Shown here one piece after another: positions 26,569-36,991 of a stretch of 64,000 nucleotides of DNA. A model generated the notes under the pieces. The model was not told where the DNA came from. It saw nothing but the letters and a program-made list of their open reading frames with translations, and did not search any database. A program made the position numbers and the translations under genes. Location: positions 2,094,102-2,158,101 of the forward strand of contig NZ_CP013655.1 of NCBI RefSeq assembly GCF_001465345.1, given 5' to 3'. The stretch's first letter is position 1. The number at the start of each line of letters is the position of its first letter. The DNA is from Enterococcus rotai. GTDB taxonomy: Bacteria > Bacillota > Bacilli > Lactobacillales > Enterococcaceae.

Positions 26569-27780
26569 ATGAGTAAGCACGTCGTTATTTTAGGCGCTGG
26601 CTATGCCGGTTTAAGAGCGTTACATGAATTACAAAAAGGCAATAATGATCTGAAAATCACATTGGTTGATCAAAACGATTACCACTTTGAAGCAACGGAT
26701 ATCCATGAGGTTGCGGCAGGAATTCAAACATCTGAAAGAATTACCTATCCAATCAAAGATGTTGTAAAAACTGCTTGCACAACGTTTGTACAAGGAAGAG
26801 TGGAAACAATCGATAGTGAAAACCAACTGGTCCATTTGAAAGATCAAGAAGCCCTTTCATATGATTATTTGATCGTAGCACTAGGCTATGAATCAGAATC
26901 TTTCGGGATTCCAGGTGTAGAGGAATTCTCATTAAAAATGGTGGATATTCCAACATCAGAGAAAGTCTATCAACACTTAACAGAGCAAATGAAAGCCTAT
27001 AAAGAAACGAAAGATGAAAACTGTCTGAAAATCGTTGTTTGTGGTGCTGGTTTTACTGGAATCGAATTATTAGGCTCATTACACGAAGGTAAGAAAAATT
27101 TAGCAAATATTGCTGGTGTTGAACCTGAAAAAATCCAACTATATTGTGTTGAAGCTGTAACGCGTTTATTACCAATGTTTAGTGAAAAACTTGGTGGTTA
27201 TGGTATCGATCATTTGAAAAAATGGGGTGTTAATTTCTTAGTTGGAAAACCGATCAAAGAAATTAAACAAGATACGGTGGTTTATTTGGATAATCAAGAA
27301 ACCAACGAATTAAATGAACTACAAGCGAAAACAATCATCTGGACAACAGGTGTTAGTGGTAGTCATGTAGTGGGTGATTCTGGTTTTGCAGCCAAACGTG
27401 GACGTGTAATGGTTCAACCTGATTTAACAGATGCCGATCACAGCAATGTTTATATTATTGGTGACTGTTCTGCTGTAATGGACAAAGAATCAAACCGTCC
27501 TTATCCAACAACTGCACAAATTTCACTTAAAATGGGTGAGCATGCAGGGAAAAACATCAAAGCACAATTAAAAGGTGAACCAACAAAAGAATTTACCTTT
27601 AAGTCATTAGGGTCAGTTGCTTCAATTGGTAATAGCCATGCTTTTGGTGAGGTTGGAAAAATGGAAGTCAAAGGATATCCTGCTTCTGTTATCAAAAAAG
27701 CCATCATGGATCGTTCATTATTTGAAACAGGTGGTATTAAAGAAATGTTAGCTAAAGGTCGTTTTGACTTTTACCGTTAA
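26569..27780 (+). CDS. ndh: Type II NADH dehydrogenase (NDH-2)
   Basis: A 403-residue single-subunit flavoprotein that passes electrons from NADH to the quinone pool without pumping protons. The FAD motif GAGYAGLRAL is at residues 8-17, the NADH motif CGAGFTGIELLG is near 160, and YIIGDCSAV binds FAD in the C-terminal half. A short C-terminal helix region should bind the membrane. It follows menA by 31 bases with AGAGGGG upstream, probably cotranscribed. Confidence 0.92.
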   Translation: MSKHVVILGAGYAGLRALHELQKGNNDLKITLVDQNDYHFEATDIHEVAAGIQTSERITYPIKDVVKTACTTFVQGRVETIDSENQLVHLKDQEALSYDYLIVALGYESESFGIPGVEEFSLKMVDIPTSEKVYQHLTEQMKAYKETKDENCLKIVVCGAGFTGIELLGSLHEGKKNLANIAGVEPEKIQLYCVEAVTRLLPMFSEKLGGYGIDHLKKWGVNFLVGKPIKEIKQDTVVYLDNQETNELNELQAKTIIWTTGVSGSHVVGDSGFAAKRGRVMVQPDLTDADHSNVYIIGDCSAVMDKESNRPYPTTAQISLKMGEHAGKNIKAQLKGEPTKEFTFKSLGSVASIGNSHAFGEVGKMEVKGYPASVIKKAIMDRSLFETGGIKEMLAKGRFDFYR

Positions 27781-27785
27781 CAGAT

Positions 27786-28088
27786 TAAAATAGTAATCAG
27801 TGCTTTGAAGGATTCATAGTAGAGCGTTGTGTGGAAATGACAGAAAGTCAACGGCTGATGGAAGTTGACCAAAACAACTGCTTGAATTACAAATCTGGAG
27901 CAAATGTTCGATTCGGGTAAGATCCGTTAGCGTCTTTTGAGAGGAAATTATTTTTTAATTTCAATTTGGGTGGCACCGCGTGTAGAGTGAGGCCGAGACA
28001 AAAACATTTAGCTCTGAGAACCAAAGCTACTTTTGTCTCGTCGTTATACGTCCCTGACAGTCTTTTTAAGATTGTCAGGGATTTTTTT
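27786..28088 (+). ncRNA. T-box riboswitch leader (probably tyrosine-specific)
   Basis: A leader ahead of the NhaC-family gene carries the T-box core GGGTGGCACCGCG (27968-27980), a preceding stem I with a distal hairpin GTCAAC...GTTGAC, and a final intrinsic terminator TCCCTGACAGTC...GATTGTCAGGGA plus T-run (28051-28088). On the 3' side of stem I the sequence GAATTACAAATCTGGAGC suggests specifier TAC (Tyr); TTA (Leu) is the alternative reading. Uncharged tRNA would pair here and allow readthrough. Between the T-box core and the terminator is an additional 10-bp hairpin, CGAGACAAAA to TTTTGTCTCG (27994-28040), which is unusual. Confidence 0.85.
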
Positions 28089-28129
28089 GTATGCAACAAT
28101 CAAATTTATAAAAAGAATGAGGAACGTAA

Positions 28130-29509
28130 ATGAAGAAAGAATTAAGTGTTAAAGAAGCATTAGTTGTATTTTTATCATTATTATTGATTATTAGTATTTG
28201 TGTGATCGGTGTTGGCATGAGCCCAATTTCCCCTGTATTATGCGCATTAGGTTTATTGATCGGCTGGAGTAAATGGCGTGGTGCTTCTTGGGATAAAATC
28301 CATGAAGGAATTATTGAAGGAGTGAAAACAGGGATCGTTCCAATGGTCATTTTTATTTTAATTGGCGCTTTGATTGCAGTTTGGATCGCTAGTGGTGTGA
28401 TTCCAACGATGATGTTTGCAGGTTTTTCAGTCATCAGCACTAAAATCTTTTTACCCTCAGCTTTTGTTAGTTGTGCAGTTGTGGGTATTTCGATTGGTAG
28501 TGCTTTTACAACAGTTTCCACGATTGGCTTAGCCCTGATGGGAATGGGGATTTCAATGGGGTTCAACTCTGCTATTTTAGCAGGAGCAATTATTTCTGGA
28601 GCAGTTTTTGGTGATAAAATGTCGCCACTTTCTGATACAACTAATTTGGCCTCAGCTGTGGCTGGAGCAGATTTATTTAAACATATTAGAAATATGATGT
28701 GGACGACCGTGCCTGCATTTGTTATCTCATTTATTTTGTATGCCGTACTTGGATTTCAAACGAAAATAGGACAAACCGATTTAGAAACAAAACAATTTTT
28801 AGAAGTGCTGCAAGCACATTTTGCTATTAGTTGGTGGGCTCTTTTACCAATTTTGTTACTGGTTGTTTGTTCGATCAAACGGGTGCCGGCAATTGCTTCA
28901 TTATTGGTGACGATTTTAGTTTCTAGCGTGATGTATATGATCCAAGTCCAAAATGTCGATTTGAAACAGTTGAGTACGATCATTGAAAATGGTTTTGTTT
29001 CAGAAACGGGTATGGAACAAATCGATGCGCTGTTGACTCGAGGTGGTATTCAAAGTATGATGTGGTCCGTTTCGCTGATTCTTTTAACCTTGTCTTTAGG
29101 CGGCTTACTAATGAAGATGGATGTGATCACTGTTTTAATGGCGCCGCTTGCTCATAAATTAAAATCAACAGGTAGTTTAGTTGCGGCAACAGTTTTTAGC
29201 GGAGCATTGGCAAATTTGATGATTGGAGAGCAGTACTTATCGATCATTCTTCCTGGTCGTGCATTTAAAGAAAGCTATGACAAAGCTAAACTCGCACCAG
29301 AGGTTCTTTCAAGAGCGTTAGAGGATTCAGGTACCGTACTGAATTCATTGATTCCTTGGGGAGTAAGTGGTGTGTTCATGGCAAGTACATTGCAAGTCTC
29401 TACATTAGAATATGCACCATTTAGTTTCTTTATCTTACTATGTCCGATTTTATCAATTCTCTCAGGGATAACAGGGATTGGTATCCAAAAACAAAGCGAA
29501 AGTAAATAA
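28130..29509 (+). CDS. NhaC-family Na+/H+ antiporter-like transporter
   Basis: A 459-residue membrane protein with about eleven helices and typical NhaC blocks (GDKMSPLSDTTNLASAVAG at about 163-181, and the PWGVSGVFMASTL motif near the end). NhaC proteins exchange sodium and protons or an amino acid/organic acid. Control by a T-box, probably tyrosine, argues that this one imports tyrosine or serves tyrosine metabolism, as proposed for T-box-regulated YheL-type genes. GAGGAACGTAA precedes the ATG. Confidence 0.82.
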   Translation: MKKELSVKEALVVFLSLLLIISICVIGVGMSPISPVLCALGLLIGWSKWRGASWDKIHEGIIEGVKTGIVPMVIFILIGALIAVWIASGVIPTMMFAGFSVISTKIFLPSAFVSCAVVGISIGSAFTTVSTIGLALMGMGISMGFNSAILAGAIISGAVFGDKMSPLSDTTNLASAVAGADLFKHIRNMMWTTVPAFVISFILYAVLGFQTKIGQTDLETKQFLEVLQAHFAISWWALLPILLLVVCSIKRVPAIASLLVTILVSSVMYMIQVQNVDLKQLSTIIENGFVSETGMEQIDALLTRGGIQSMMWSVSLILLTLSLGGLLMKMDVITVLMAPLAHKLKSTGSLVAATVFSGALANLMIGEQYLSIILPGRAFKESYDKAKLAPEVLSRALEDSGTVLNSLIPWGVSGVFMASTLQVSTLEYAPFSFFILLCPILSILSGITGIGIQKQSESK

Positions 29510-29615
29510 AGAATTCAACGGTAAATCATTAAAATTTTAAGAGAAACAATGGGGGTACTTTTGTTCGGCTCGATTTTTAGGTATAATGGATACTGATTGA
29601 AAAGAGGGATGTTAC

Positions 29616-31988
29616 ATGGCACAAAAACGGAAAAGTGCAAAAAAGAAAAAGACAAAAAAACAACAACAACAGCAAGAACATCTTAATTTCATTTTTCTCG
29701 GTATCTTTTTTATCTTCTTTGGATTATTTGGACTATTAAAATTAGGATTTCTTGGCACCTTGATTGCCAATGGACTACGTGTAATGATAGGAAATACATT
29801 TTCAGTAGCAGCAATTTTACTGATGTTTTACGGTCTTTCTTTAGTTATTTTTGGAAAAGAGTTTCCAATTAAAAAAAGTCGACCAATCATTGGCGGAGTG
29901 GTTGTTTACCTAGGCGTATTGTTATTTCTACATGCTTACATGTTTCGCAGTGTAGGGACACAAACACCAGATATTATGGGAACAACATGGGAATTTCTTA
30001 GAATGGATCTAAAAGCTAGTACGGTAGCACAAAATGTTGGTGGAGGCATGATTGGTGCGGGACTGTACAGTTTGACTTTCTTTTTAGTTGCTCAATTTGG
30101 TAGTTATTTAATTGCCAGTTTACTGATTGCGCTAGGTGTATTTTTAATGAGTATGCTTGATTTTCAACAAGTGATGAATGGCTTACAACTCGTTCGAGAA
30201 AAACTTAGCGGACTAACCGCTAGAAGTGCAGAGCGTCAAGCTGAAAAAGAAGCGAAACGAGCGGAAAAACGAGCAGCTAAACAGGCAGAAATGGAAAAAC
30301 AAGCTCAAGAACGTTTGAAAAATGATGTTCGTGAACTAACGCCTGGCGAAAAATTAGCGCAAGAAGCATGGGAACAAGAAGAAAAAGATCTGCAAGAACC
30401 AGAACAATTGACCTTGGTACCCATCGATAGTTTCCAAAGTCAAGCTGAAACACAACCTATACAACAGCAAGTAGTTCCTGAACCTGAGATGGATGAGGGG
30501 GGCGAATTAGAGTTTGAAATTTCTGAAGAAGCGGAAGATCGTGATTACGAATTACCACCTTCAACGCTATTAGATTCGATTCCATCTGCAGATCAAAGTG
30601 GAGAGTATCAAAAAATTGAAAAAAATATTGGTGTACTAGAACAAACATTCAAAAGCTTTGGTGTTGATGCAAAAGTAGTGAAAGCTAGTCTTGGACCAGC
30701 CGTTACAAAATTTGAAATTCAACCAGCTGTAGGAGTGAAAGTAAGTAAGGTCGTTAGTTTAACGGATGATATTGCGTTAGCCTTAGCTGCTAAAGACGTA
30801 CGGATGGAAGCACCGATCCCAGGAAAATCACTGATTGGGATCGAGGTGCCAAATAGCACGGTAAGTACTGTTTCCTTTAGAGATATTATCGAAGCACAAC
30901 CTAGCCATCCCGATAAATTATTGGAAGTACCGCTTGGACGAGATATTTCTGGTATGGTTCAATCAGCTGATTTAGCTAAAATGCCGCATTTATTGATCGC
31001 TGGATCAACAGGTAGTGGGAAATCAGTTGCGATCAATGGCATTATTTCCAGTATCTTAATGAGAGCGAAGCCTCATGAAGTAAAACTAATGATGATCGAT
31101 CCAAAAATGGTGGAGTTGAATGTTTATAATGGGATTCCCCATTTATTGACGCCAGTAGTGACTAATCCGCGTAAGGCAGCTCAAGCATTGCAAAAAGTTG
31201 TACAAGAAATGGAATTCCGTTATGAGAAATTTGCTGCAACCGGCGTTCGGAATATTTCTGGATATAACGAATTAGTGATTCAAAAGAACTTAGAAGATGG
31301 CGAGAATCGTCCAATCTTACCATTTATTGTGGTAATCGTAGATGAGTTAGCTGATTTGATGATGGTTGCGAGTAACGAAGTAGAAGATGCCATCATCCGT
31401 TTAGCACAAATGGCTCGAGCAGCTGGAATTCATATGATTTTAGCAACTCAGCGTCCTAGTGTGGATGTTATTACGGGGATCATCAAAGCAAATGTTCCTT
31501 CAAGAATGGCATTTGCGGTATCTAGCGGGACAGATTCAAGAACAATTATTGACAGTAATGGAGCGGAAAAACTATTAGGTAGAGGAGACATGTTGTTCTT
31601 GCCAATGGGTGAAAATAAACCGATCCGAGTGCAAGGTGCGTTTATTTCCGATCATGAAGTTGAGCGAATCGTATCCTTTGTTACAGAGCAGCAAGAAGCG
31701 GATTATCAAGAAAATATGATGCCAACAGAAGAAGAAACAACAGGCGGCGGTAGTGAAGCATCACAAGATGAATTGTACGAAGAAGCTAAAGCACTAGTGG
31801 TGGAAATGCAAACAGCAAGTATTTCTTTATTACAAAGAAGATTTAGAATTGGTTATAATCGTGCGGCACGCTTAGTCGATGAATTAGAAGCTCATGGTGT
31901 GATTGGTCCTTCAGAAGGGAGTAAGCCAAGAAAAGTCTTTCTTGAGCCTGTACCGGATGATGGGCCGATGGATCAGGGATCAGAATAA
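29616..31988 (+). CDS. ftsK: DNA translocase FtsK/SpoIIIE
   Basis: A 790-residue septal DNA pump that clears chromosomes from the closing division site. Four or five N-terminal membrane helices (to about residue 190) are followed by a charged Glu/Gln-rich linker (200-310), the motor with Walker A GSTGSGKS near residue 465 and Walker [14 protein letters not shown], and a C-terminal gamma winged-helix domain ([24 protein letters not shown]) that reads polar chromosome motifs. Length is normal. A terminator follows. Confidence 0.95.
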   Translation: MAQKRKSAKKKKTKKQQQQQEHLNFIFLGIFFIFFGLFGLLKLGFLGTLIANGLRVMIGNTFSVAAILLMFYGLSLVIFGKEFPIKKSRPIIGGVVVYLGVLLFLHAYMFRSVGTQTPDIMGTTWEFLRMDLKASTVAQNVGGGMIGAGLYSLTFFLVAQFGSYLIASLLIALGVFLMSMLDFQQVMNGLQLVREKLSGLTARSAERQAEKEAKRAEKRAAKQAEMEKQAQERLKNDVRELTPGEKLAQEAWEQEEKDLQEPEQLTLVPIDSFQSQAETQPIQQQVVPEPEMDEGGELEFEISEEAEDRDYELPPSTLLDSIPSADQSGEYQKIEKNIGVLEQTFKSFGVDAKVVKASLGPAVTKFEIQPAVGVKVSKVVSLTDDIALALAAKDVRMEAPIPGKSLIGIEVPNSTVSTVSFRDIIEAQPSHPDKLLEVPLGRDISGMVQSADLAKMPHLLIAGSTGSGKSVAINGIISSILMRAKPHEVKLMMIDPKMVELNVYNGIPHLLTPVVTNPRKAAQALQKVVQEMEFRYEKFAATGVRNISGYNELVIQKNLEDGENRPILPFIVVIVDELADLMMVASNEVEDAIIRLAQMARAAGIHMILATQRPSVDVITGIIKANVPSRMAFAVSSGTDSRTIIDSNGAEKLLGRGDMLFLPMGENKPIRVQGAFISDHEVERIVSFVTEQQEADYQENMMPTEEETTGGGSEASQDELYEEAKALVVEMQTASISLLQRRFRIGYNRAARLVDELEAHGVIGPSEGSKPRKVFLEPVPDDGPMDQGSE

Positions 31989-31996
31989 TAAAAAGG

Positions 31997-32028
31997 AGTC
32001 TGCTAAATAAGCAGGCTCTTTTTTTTAT
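31997..32028 (+). terminator. Terminator of ftsK
   Basis: GAGTCTGCT and AGCAGGCTC form a short stem with a 5-base loop, followed by nine T residues. Confidence 0.8.
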
Positions 32029-32242
32029 TCAGTTTCTAAGATTGAGCAGGTTATGAGCGTTACTTCTCTAAAGAGGTTTTCGATAAATGTATTCTTTGGT
32101 ATAATGTACGAAATACTAGCAGAAAATCAGATGTTAAGTTGAATTAAATCAGAAATACGATTAGAATTAGAGTAATCTAAAACAACCATAAATAAATTGA
32201 AATGAAATGATAAACTAAATAAAGAATATAAGGATGGATAAT

Positions 32243-32944
32243 ATGAGAAGAAAAAGCGTACTCTATTTAGACGTTGCAGAGCAAATCAAGGCAGATATCA
32301 TGAATGGTACTTATCCTGTAGGGTCATTATTACCAACAGAGGCGGAACTTGAGCAACTATTTGATGTGAGTAAAATCACTGTTCGCCGTGCAATAGAATT
32401 ATTATCTTCAGAAGAATTGGTGGAGAAAAAAAGTGGCAAAGGAACAACTGTATTGAGCAACCGACCTTATAATAAACTATCAAAAGCAGGTACCTTTACA
32501 GAATACTTAAATGATTCAGGTCAAAAGGTAGCAAAGAAAATTTTAAAGTTGGAAAAAGTAGCCTTAACACCAGCGTCTTCAGCCTATCAGTCATTAGGTG
32601 AAAAAGCGGTCAAAGTTTCTCGATTATATACGCTTGACGATCAACCATATATCTATTTTAATTATTTTTTGCCAACTAGCATGGCAGATGTACCTTTAGA
32701 AGATTTTGAGAAAGAATCATTGTATCGCCTGATGGATCAGCATGGCATTGAGATTCTAAAATTCGAAGATAGTTTTCAAATTGTCGAACTAACTCCTGAG
32801 CAACAAGAGATTTTAGCGACATCTGAAAAAAATGGGCTTAAAAGAATTCGTAAATCAGTGGGACTATCTGGAAAAACCGTTGAATTTTCTGAAGCAATCT
32901 ATAATACAGCACTTCATCCATATGTAATTGAATACGAAGCGTAA
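32243..32944 (+). CDS. GntR-family (HutC/UTRA) transcriptional regulator
   Basis: A 233-residue regulator: N-terminal winged helix with LLPTEAELEQLFDVSKITVRRAIELL, then a UTRA ligand-binding domain from about 85 (KKILKLEKVALTPASSAYQ onward, ending VEFSEAIYNT). Such proteins usually sense sugars, amino sugars or their phosphates. No metabolic gene adjoins it, so the target is unknown. ATG at 32243 is taken with AAGGA 8 bases upstream; ATG at 32234 is less well placed. A strong terminator separates it from the ABC exporter. Confidence 0.88.
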   Translation: MRRKSVLYLDVAEQIKADIMNGTYPVGSLLPTEAELEQLFDVSKITVRRAIELLSSEELVEKKSGKGTTVLSNRPYNKLSKAGTFTEYLNDSGQKVAKKILKLEKVALTPASSAYQSLGEKAVKVSRLYTLDDQPYIYFNYFLPTSMADVPLEDFEKESLYRLMDQHGIEILKFEDSFQIVELTPEQQEILATSEKNGLKRIRKSVGLSGKTVEFSEAIYNTALHPYVIEYEA

Positions 32945-32946
32945 CC

Positions 32947-32993
32947 AAATAACAGGGTACTTACAAAAGTGTAAGTACTCTGTTATTTTTTTC
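32947..32993 (+). terminator. Terminator of the GntR gene
   Basis: AAATAACAGGGTACTTACA pairs with TGTAAGTACTCTGTTATTT across four bases, followed by T residues. Confidence 0.85.
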
Positions 32994-33052
32994 TATGGTG
33001 TGTTCGTTGTATTTGGATTAGACTAGCAAGGTAGAGAAAAGGAGCGATAAGA

Positions 33053-33802
33053 ATGTTACAAGTAGAAAATTTATCGAAAACATATGGACAAGAAATTAAA
33101 TACGAAGCCTTAAAAGGATTAAACTTAACCGTGAATGATAGTGAATTTATTGGAATCATGGGACCTTCTGGAAGTGGGAAAAGTACGTTTTTAAACCTGT
33201 TAGCAACGATCGATCAACCAACATCAGGACATATTCTAATGAATGGAAAAGATCCAAATCAACTAAATCAAGAAGAAATTGCTAAGTTTAGACGAAGAGA
33301 GTTAGGTTTTATCTTCCAGAGCTTTAACTTGATGCCAACGCTAACTGTTGAAGAAAATATTGTTTTACCTTTGACTCTAGATGGCGAAAAAATTTCGATC
33401 ATGAAAACACAACTAAATCTATTAGCAAAACGTTTAGGTATTGCTAGTTTATTAAAAAAACGAATTGCAGAAATTTCTGGTGGACAAGCCCAACGTGTGG
33501 CGGTTGCTCGCGCAATGATCCATCAACCACAACTATTATTAGCAGATGAACCGACAGGAAATTTAGATACAAAATCATCAAAAGACGTTATGCAATTATT
33601 ACAACAGCTAAATGAAGAAGAGAAAGCAACGATCTTGATGGTGACACATGATCCACTAGCAGCAAGTTATTGTAAGCGAATTGTATTTATTAAAGATGGA
33701 GAATTGATCGATGAAATCCATCACAATGGAAATCAAAAGATGTTTTACGATGAGATTATGGTAAAACTGTCTGAGATAGAAGGTGTCGATAATGAGTTTT
33801 AG
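33053..33802 (+). CDS. Bce-like ABC transporter ATP-binding protein
   Basis: A 249-residue ATPase of the MacB/BceA group: Walker A GPSGSGKST (about 36-44), signature ISGGQAQRVAVARAM, Walker B LLADEPTGNLD. It pairs with the following large FtsX-type permease, with an 11-base overlap. Such pairs detect or remove peptide antibiotics acting on lipid II-cycle intermediates. AAAGGAGCG precedes the ATG. No BceRS-type two-component genes adjoin it. Confidence 0.88.
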   Translation: MLQVENLSKTYGQEIKYEALKGLNLTVNDSEFIGIMGPSGSGKSTFLNLLATIDQPTSGHILMNGKDPNQLNQEEIAKFRRRELGFIFQSFNLMPTLTVEENIVLPLTLDGEKISIMKTQLNLLAKRLGIASLLKKRIAEISGGQAQRVAVARAMIHQPQLLLADEPTGNLDTKSSKDVMQLLQQLNEEEKATILMVTHDPLAASYCKRIVFIKDGELIDEIHHNGNQKMFYDEIMVKLSEIEGVDNEF

Positions 33803-35615
33803 TCAATTTGTTATTCGGAATACAGTAAGAAATAAACATCTTTATATGGCTTACTTCTTAAGTACTCTTTTTTCAGTAATGGTGTTCTTTACATTTACAG
33901 TCTTTGCTTTTCATCCAGCATTATCGAATGGATTAAATAAAAATGCTCAAATCGGTATGCTAGCAGCTGCAATCATCATTTATGGTTTTGCTTTTTTCTT
34001 TGTTTTGTACTCGATGGATGTCTTTATCCAATCACGAAAAAAAGAATTTGGCCTGTTGATGATCCAAGGAATGAGTCCAAAACAGCTGAAAAAAATGGTC
34101 TTTATTGAAAATTTAGTGATTGGTTTTTTTGCTACGATCATGGGAAGTATTGCTGGAATTGGTTTTTCACAAGTGATTTTATGGTTAAGTAATAAATTGA
34201 TGCATGTAAATTTGGGGTTCTATTTCCCCTTACAAGCACTTGTTTTGACCGTAATTTCATTTGCAGTATTGTTTTTAGCTATTTCATTTTTTATTCAATT
34301 CCGATTACCAAAATTAAGCTTACAAGAATTGTTGAAAGCAGGAGACCTTGGTAAAGGGACGATCAAAAGCTCTCCGATTAAAACCATTTTAGCGATTTTA
34401 TTGATTGGTGTAGGATATGCAATTGCTTTGTTAGTCAAAGGGATGTTAGTACCGATGGTGATGATTCCAGTGATCTTTTTAGTCGTTGCTGGGACTCGAT
34501 TCTTATTTAACCAATTAAGCGTTTCAGTGATTGAACGATTGAAAAAGAAACAAAATATTTTTTGGAAAAAAACGAATATGGTTGTTTTTTCAGATTTAGC
34601 ATTTCGTATGAAAGATAATGCCCGCTCGTTTTTCTTAGTATCAATCATTTCAACGGTGGCCTTTGCTGCGATTGGTACATTATATGGCTTTCAAAATATG
34701 ATTCTAGATGGTATGAATGAAATTCCGTATGAATTCCAAGTTACAGGAACTGCTGAAGAGACAGCATCTGTCCAACAAGAATTTTCTCAATTGTTGGCGG
34801 ATAAAGGGATTCAAGTGGATGAAGGAAAACTGACAACTTATACAAATGCTGATCATGTTAACTTTGTTAAAGAATCCGAATATAATCACCTTGCGGAGTT
34901 GGTTAAAAAGCCAACGATCCAGACAGAAGGAAAAGCTGTCCAATTGCTTCCAACTAATATGATCGGCATGAAAGAAACAGCACTCAATGAAGTAGCACTG
35001 CCAAACGAGACAACATTGCCAGTTGTTAAAACGGAAAAAACGAATGTTGTTTCAGCTTATGGAACGACAGTTCTGGTACCGGATAATAGCGAGCTACAAA
35101 ATTTAGAGAGTACCACTACAACTGTTTGGCAACCAAAAAATGCTAGTTATGATGAACTGGTTTCGATTGGTAAATTCCAAGAAAAAAACGTAGCATTGAT
35201 GGCTAAGAGCTATTCACAACAAACAATCACAGATGAATATGCACCAATTTTATTTGTCGGAATTTTTATCGGTATTGTTTTCTTTGTATCAGCTGGAAGC
35301 TTCCTATATTTCAGATTGTATAGCGATATGGACGTGGATGTAGAGAAATTCAAGATGATTTACAAAATGGGGTTAACGAAAAAAGAGTTGAAGAAGATGA
35401 TCTATCAACAGGTTGGAATCTTATTCTTTACACCGATCATTGTTTCAGTGATTCATGGTGCAGTAGCCTTAACAGCGATGTATCACATGTTTAATCAAGG
35501 AATGCAAGTAGCAGGATGGCAGGTGTTAGGAATGTTTATCCTGATTCAAATTGGGTATTACCTGATTGCTCGTGTCTTCTATTTCAAAAAAGTTTATCGT
35601 TTAGTTCAAATGTAA
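33792..35615 (+). CDS. Bce-like FtsX-type ABC permease
   Basis: A 607-residue permease with about ten membrane helices in the order expected for Bce-type permeases: one near the N terminus, then groups up to about residue 310, a large extracellular domain (about 315-475, starting EIPYEFQVTGTAEE) that is the peptide-sensing part in this family, and three helices at the end. ATG at 33792 has AGAAGG upstream; the in-frame GTG at 33783 is not needed. The antibiotic recognised is unknown. Confidence 0.87.
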   Translation: MSFSQFVIRNTVRNKHLYMAYFLSTLFSVMVFFTFTVFAFHPALSNGLNKNAQIGMLAAAIIIYGFAFFFVLYSMDVFIQSRKKEFGLLMIQGMSPKQLKKMVFIENLVIGFFATIMGSIAGIGFSQVILWLSNKLMHVNLGFYFPLQALVLTVISFAVLFLAISFFIQFRLPKLSLQELLKAGDLGKGTIKSSPIKTILAILLIGVGYAIALLVKGMLVPMVMIPVIFLVVAGTRFLFNQLSVSVIERLKKKQNIFWKKTNMVVFSDLAFRMKDNARSFFLVSIISTVAFAAIGTLYGFQNMILDGMNEIPYEFQVTGTAEETASVQQEFSQLLADKGIQVDEGKLTTYTNADHVNFVKESEYNHLAELVKKPTIQTEGKAVQLLPTNMIGMKETALNEVALPNETTLPVVKTEKTNVVSAYGTTVLVPDNSELQNLESTTTTVWQPKNASYDELVSIGKFQEKNVALMAKSYSQQTITDEYAPILFVGIFIGIVFFVSAGSFLYFRLYSDMDVDVEKFKMIYKMGLTKKELKKMIYQQVGILFFTPIIVSVIHGAVALTAMYHMFNQGMQVAGWQVLGMFILIQIGYYLIARVFYFKKVYRLVQM

Positions 35616-35616
35616 T

Positions 35617-35657
35617 AAAAATCGATACAAAACCTGATTGGTTTTGTATCGATTTTT
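35617..35657 (+). terminator. Terminator of the Bce-like operon
   Basis: A perfect 18-base stem starting AAAAATCGATACAAAACC, with a 5-base loop, directly after the permease stop codon. Confidence 0.85.
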
Positions 35658-35825
35658 AGATTGTTTTCTCTCTTTTTTGTAGCCTAAAAGAAGGATGATT
35701 GTTGCAAAATCAAAGGGATAAGAAAAGTCTAATTTGATGGACTAAACCAGATAACATATAGACAAATCGGGCACAATACGTTATAGTATGAAGCGAATGT
35801 TTAGAAGAAATGAGGAAGAAAACTA

Positions 35826-36896
35826 GTGGAAAAAGCATCCATTTATGGTTTAACAAAAGAAGAACTGATTGCATGGTTTATCGAACATGACGAAAGAAAG
35901 TTCCGTGCCACCCAAGTTTGGGAATGGCTTTATATCAAACGTGTCATGGCTTTTAGCGAAATGACAAATTTATCAAAAGATGTCATTGAATTATTAGAAG
36001 AAAACTTTATAATCAATCCATTGCGTCAAGTCATCATCCAAGAAGCCAAAGATGGCACAGTGAAGTATCTCTTTGAATTACCAGATAAGAATATGATTGA
36101 AACGGTCTTAATGCGTCAAGAGTATGGAATGTCTGTTTGTGTGACCACTCAAGTAGGCTGTAATATTGGCTGTACTTTCTGTGCAAGTGGTTTACTTAAA
36201 AAACAACGTGATTTAACAGCAGGAGAAATTGTTGCGCAAATTATGCTAGTTCAACATTATTTTGATGAACGCGGGCAAGGAGAACGAGTAAGCCATATTG
36301 TTGTGATGGGAATCGGTGAACCGTTTGATAACTATGATAACTTAATGAATTTCCTACATACGATCAATGATCCAAAAGGGTTAGCTATTGGAGCACGTCA
36401 TATTACGGTTTCAACAAGTGGTTTAGTGCCGAAGATCAAAGAGTTTGCAAATAATGGTCTGCAAGTCAATCTAGCGATTTCGCTACATGCACCAAATAAT
36501 GATGTTCGGACATCGATCATGCGCATCAACCGCAGTTTCCCAATTGAAAAATTAATGGGTGCTGTTGATGAATACTTGGAAAAAACAAATCGTCGGATCA
36601 CGTTTGAATATATCATGTTGAGCAATGTAAATGATCGCCCAGAACATGCTCAGCAATTAGCTGACTTGTTGAAAGACAAGAAGAAGTTAACCTTTGTTAA
36701 CTTGATTCCATATAATCCAGTTAGTGAGCATGATCAATATAGCCGTAGTGAAAAAGCGGACGTGTTGAAATTCTATGATATTTTAAAGAAAAATGGCGTT
36801 AATTGTGTGATTAGAAAAGAATATGGTACAGATATCGATGCAGCTTGCGGACAATTAAGAAGTAAACAAATCAAAAAAGCTGGAAAAAGCGTTTAA
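35826..36896 (+). CDS. rlmN: 23S rRNA (adenine-2503-C2)-methyltransferase RlmN
   Basis: A 356-residue dual-specificity radical SAM enzyme that methylates A2503 of 23S rRNA and A37 of some tRNAs. The iron-sulfur motif is CNIGCTFC with Cys 112, 116 and 119; the catalytic C-terminal Cys is in [16 protein letters not shown] start behind GAGGAAG. The last 29 bases around its stop codon are repeated 119 bases downstream. Confidence 0.95.
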   Translation: MEKASIYGLTKEELIAWFIEHDERKFRATQVWEWLYIKRVMAFSEMTNLSKDVIELLEENFIINPLRQVIIQEAKDGTVKYLFELPDKNMIETVLMRQEYGMSVCVTTQVGCNIGCTFCASGLLKKQRDLTAGEIVAQIMLVQHYFDERGQGERVSHIVVMGIGEPFDNYDNLMNFLHTINDPKGLAIGARHITVSTSGLVPKIKEFANNGLQVNLAISLHAPNNDVRTSIMRINRSFPIEKLMGAVDEYLEKTNRRITFEYIMLSNVNDRPEHAQQLADLLKDKKKLTFVNLIPYNPVSEHDQYSRSEKADVLKFYDILKKNGVNCVIRKEYGTDIDAACGQLRSKQIKKAGKSV

Positions 36897-36901
36897 TTCT
36901 T
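36873..36901 (+). repeat. Direct repeat, copy 1 (3' end of rlmN)
   Basis: A 29-base sequence beginning AAAAAAGCTGGAAAAAGCG includes the last codons and stop of rlmN and recurs exactly at 36992-37020. Confidence 0.9.
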
Positions 36902-36991
36902 GAGAAAGTTAGGAATTGGAGCTGGGAATGATCTTTATTCCCTGATTCAATTGTCTACTTTCCTAAAGAATTGCTTTTGTAAGCTAGATGA

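Noticed and set aside
28075-28566. 163-codon minus-strand frame over the NhaC gene start and T-box terminator
   Set aside because: It is the antisense shadow of a hydrophobic membrane protein gene; composition and position fit chance.
34295-34648. 117-codon minus-strand frame in the Bce-like permease gene
   Set aside because: Antisense shadow with no start signals.
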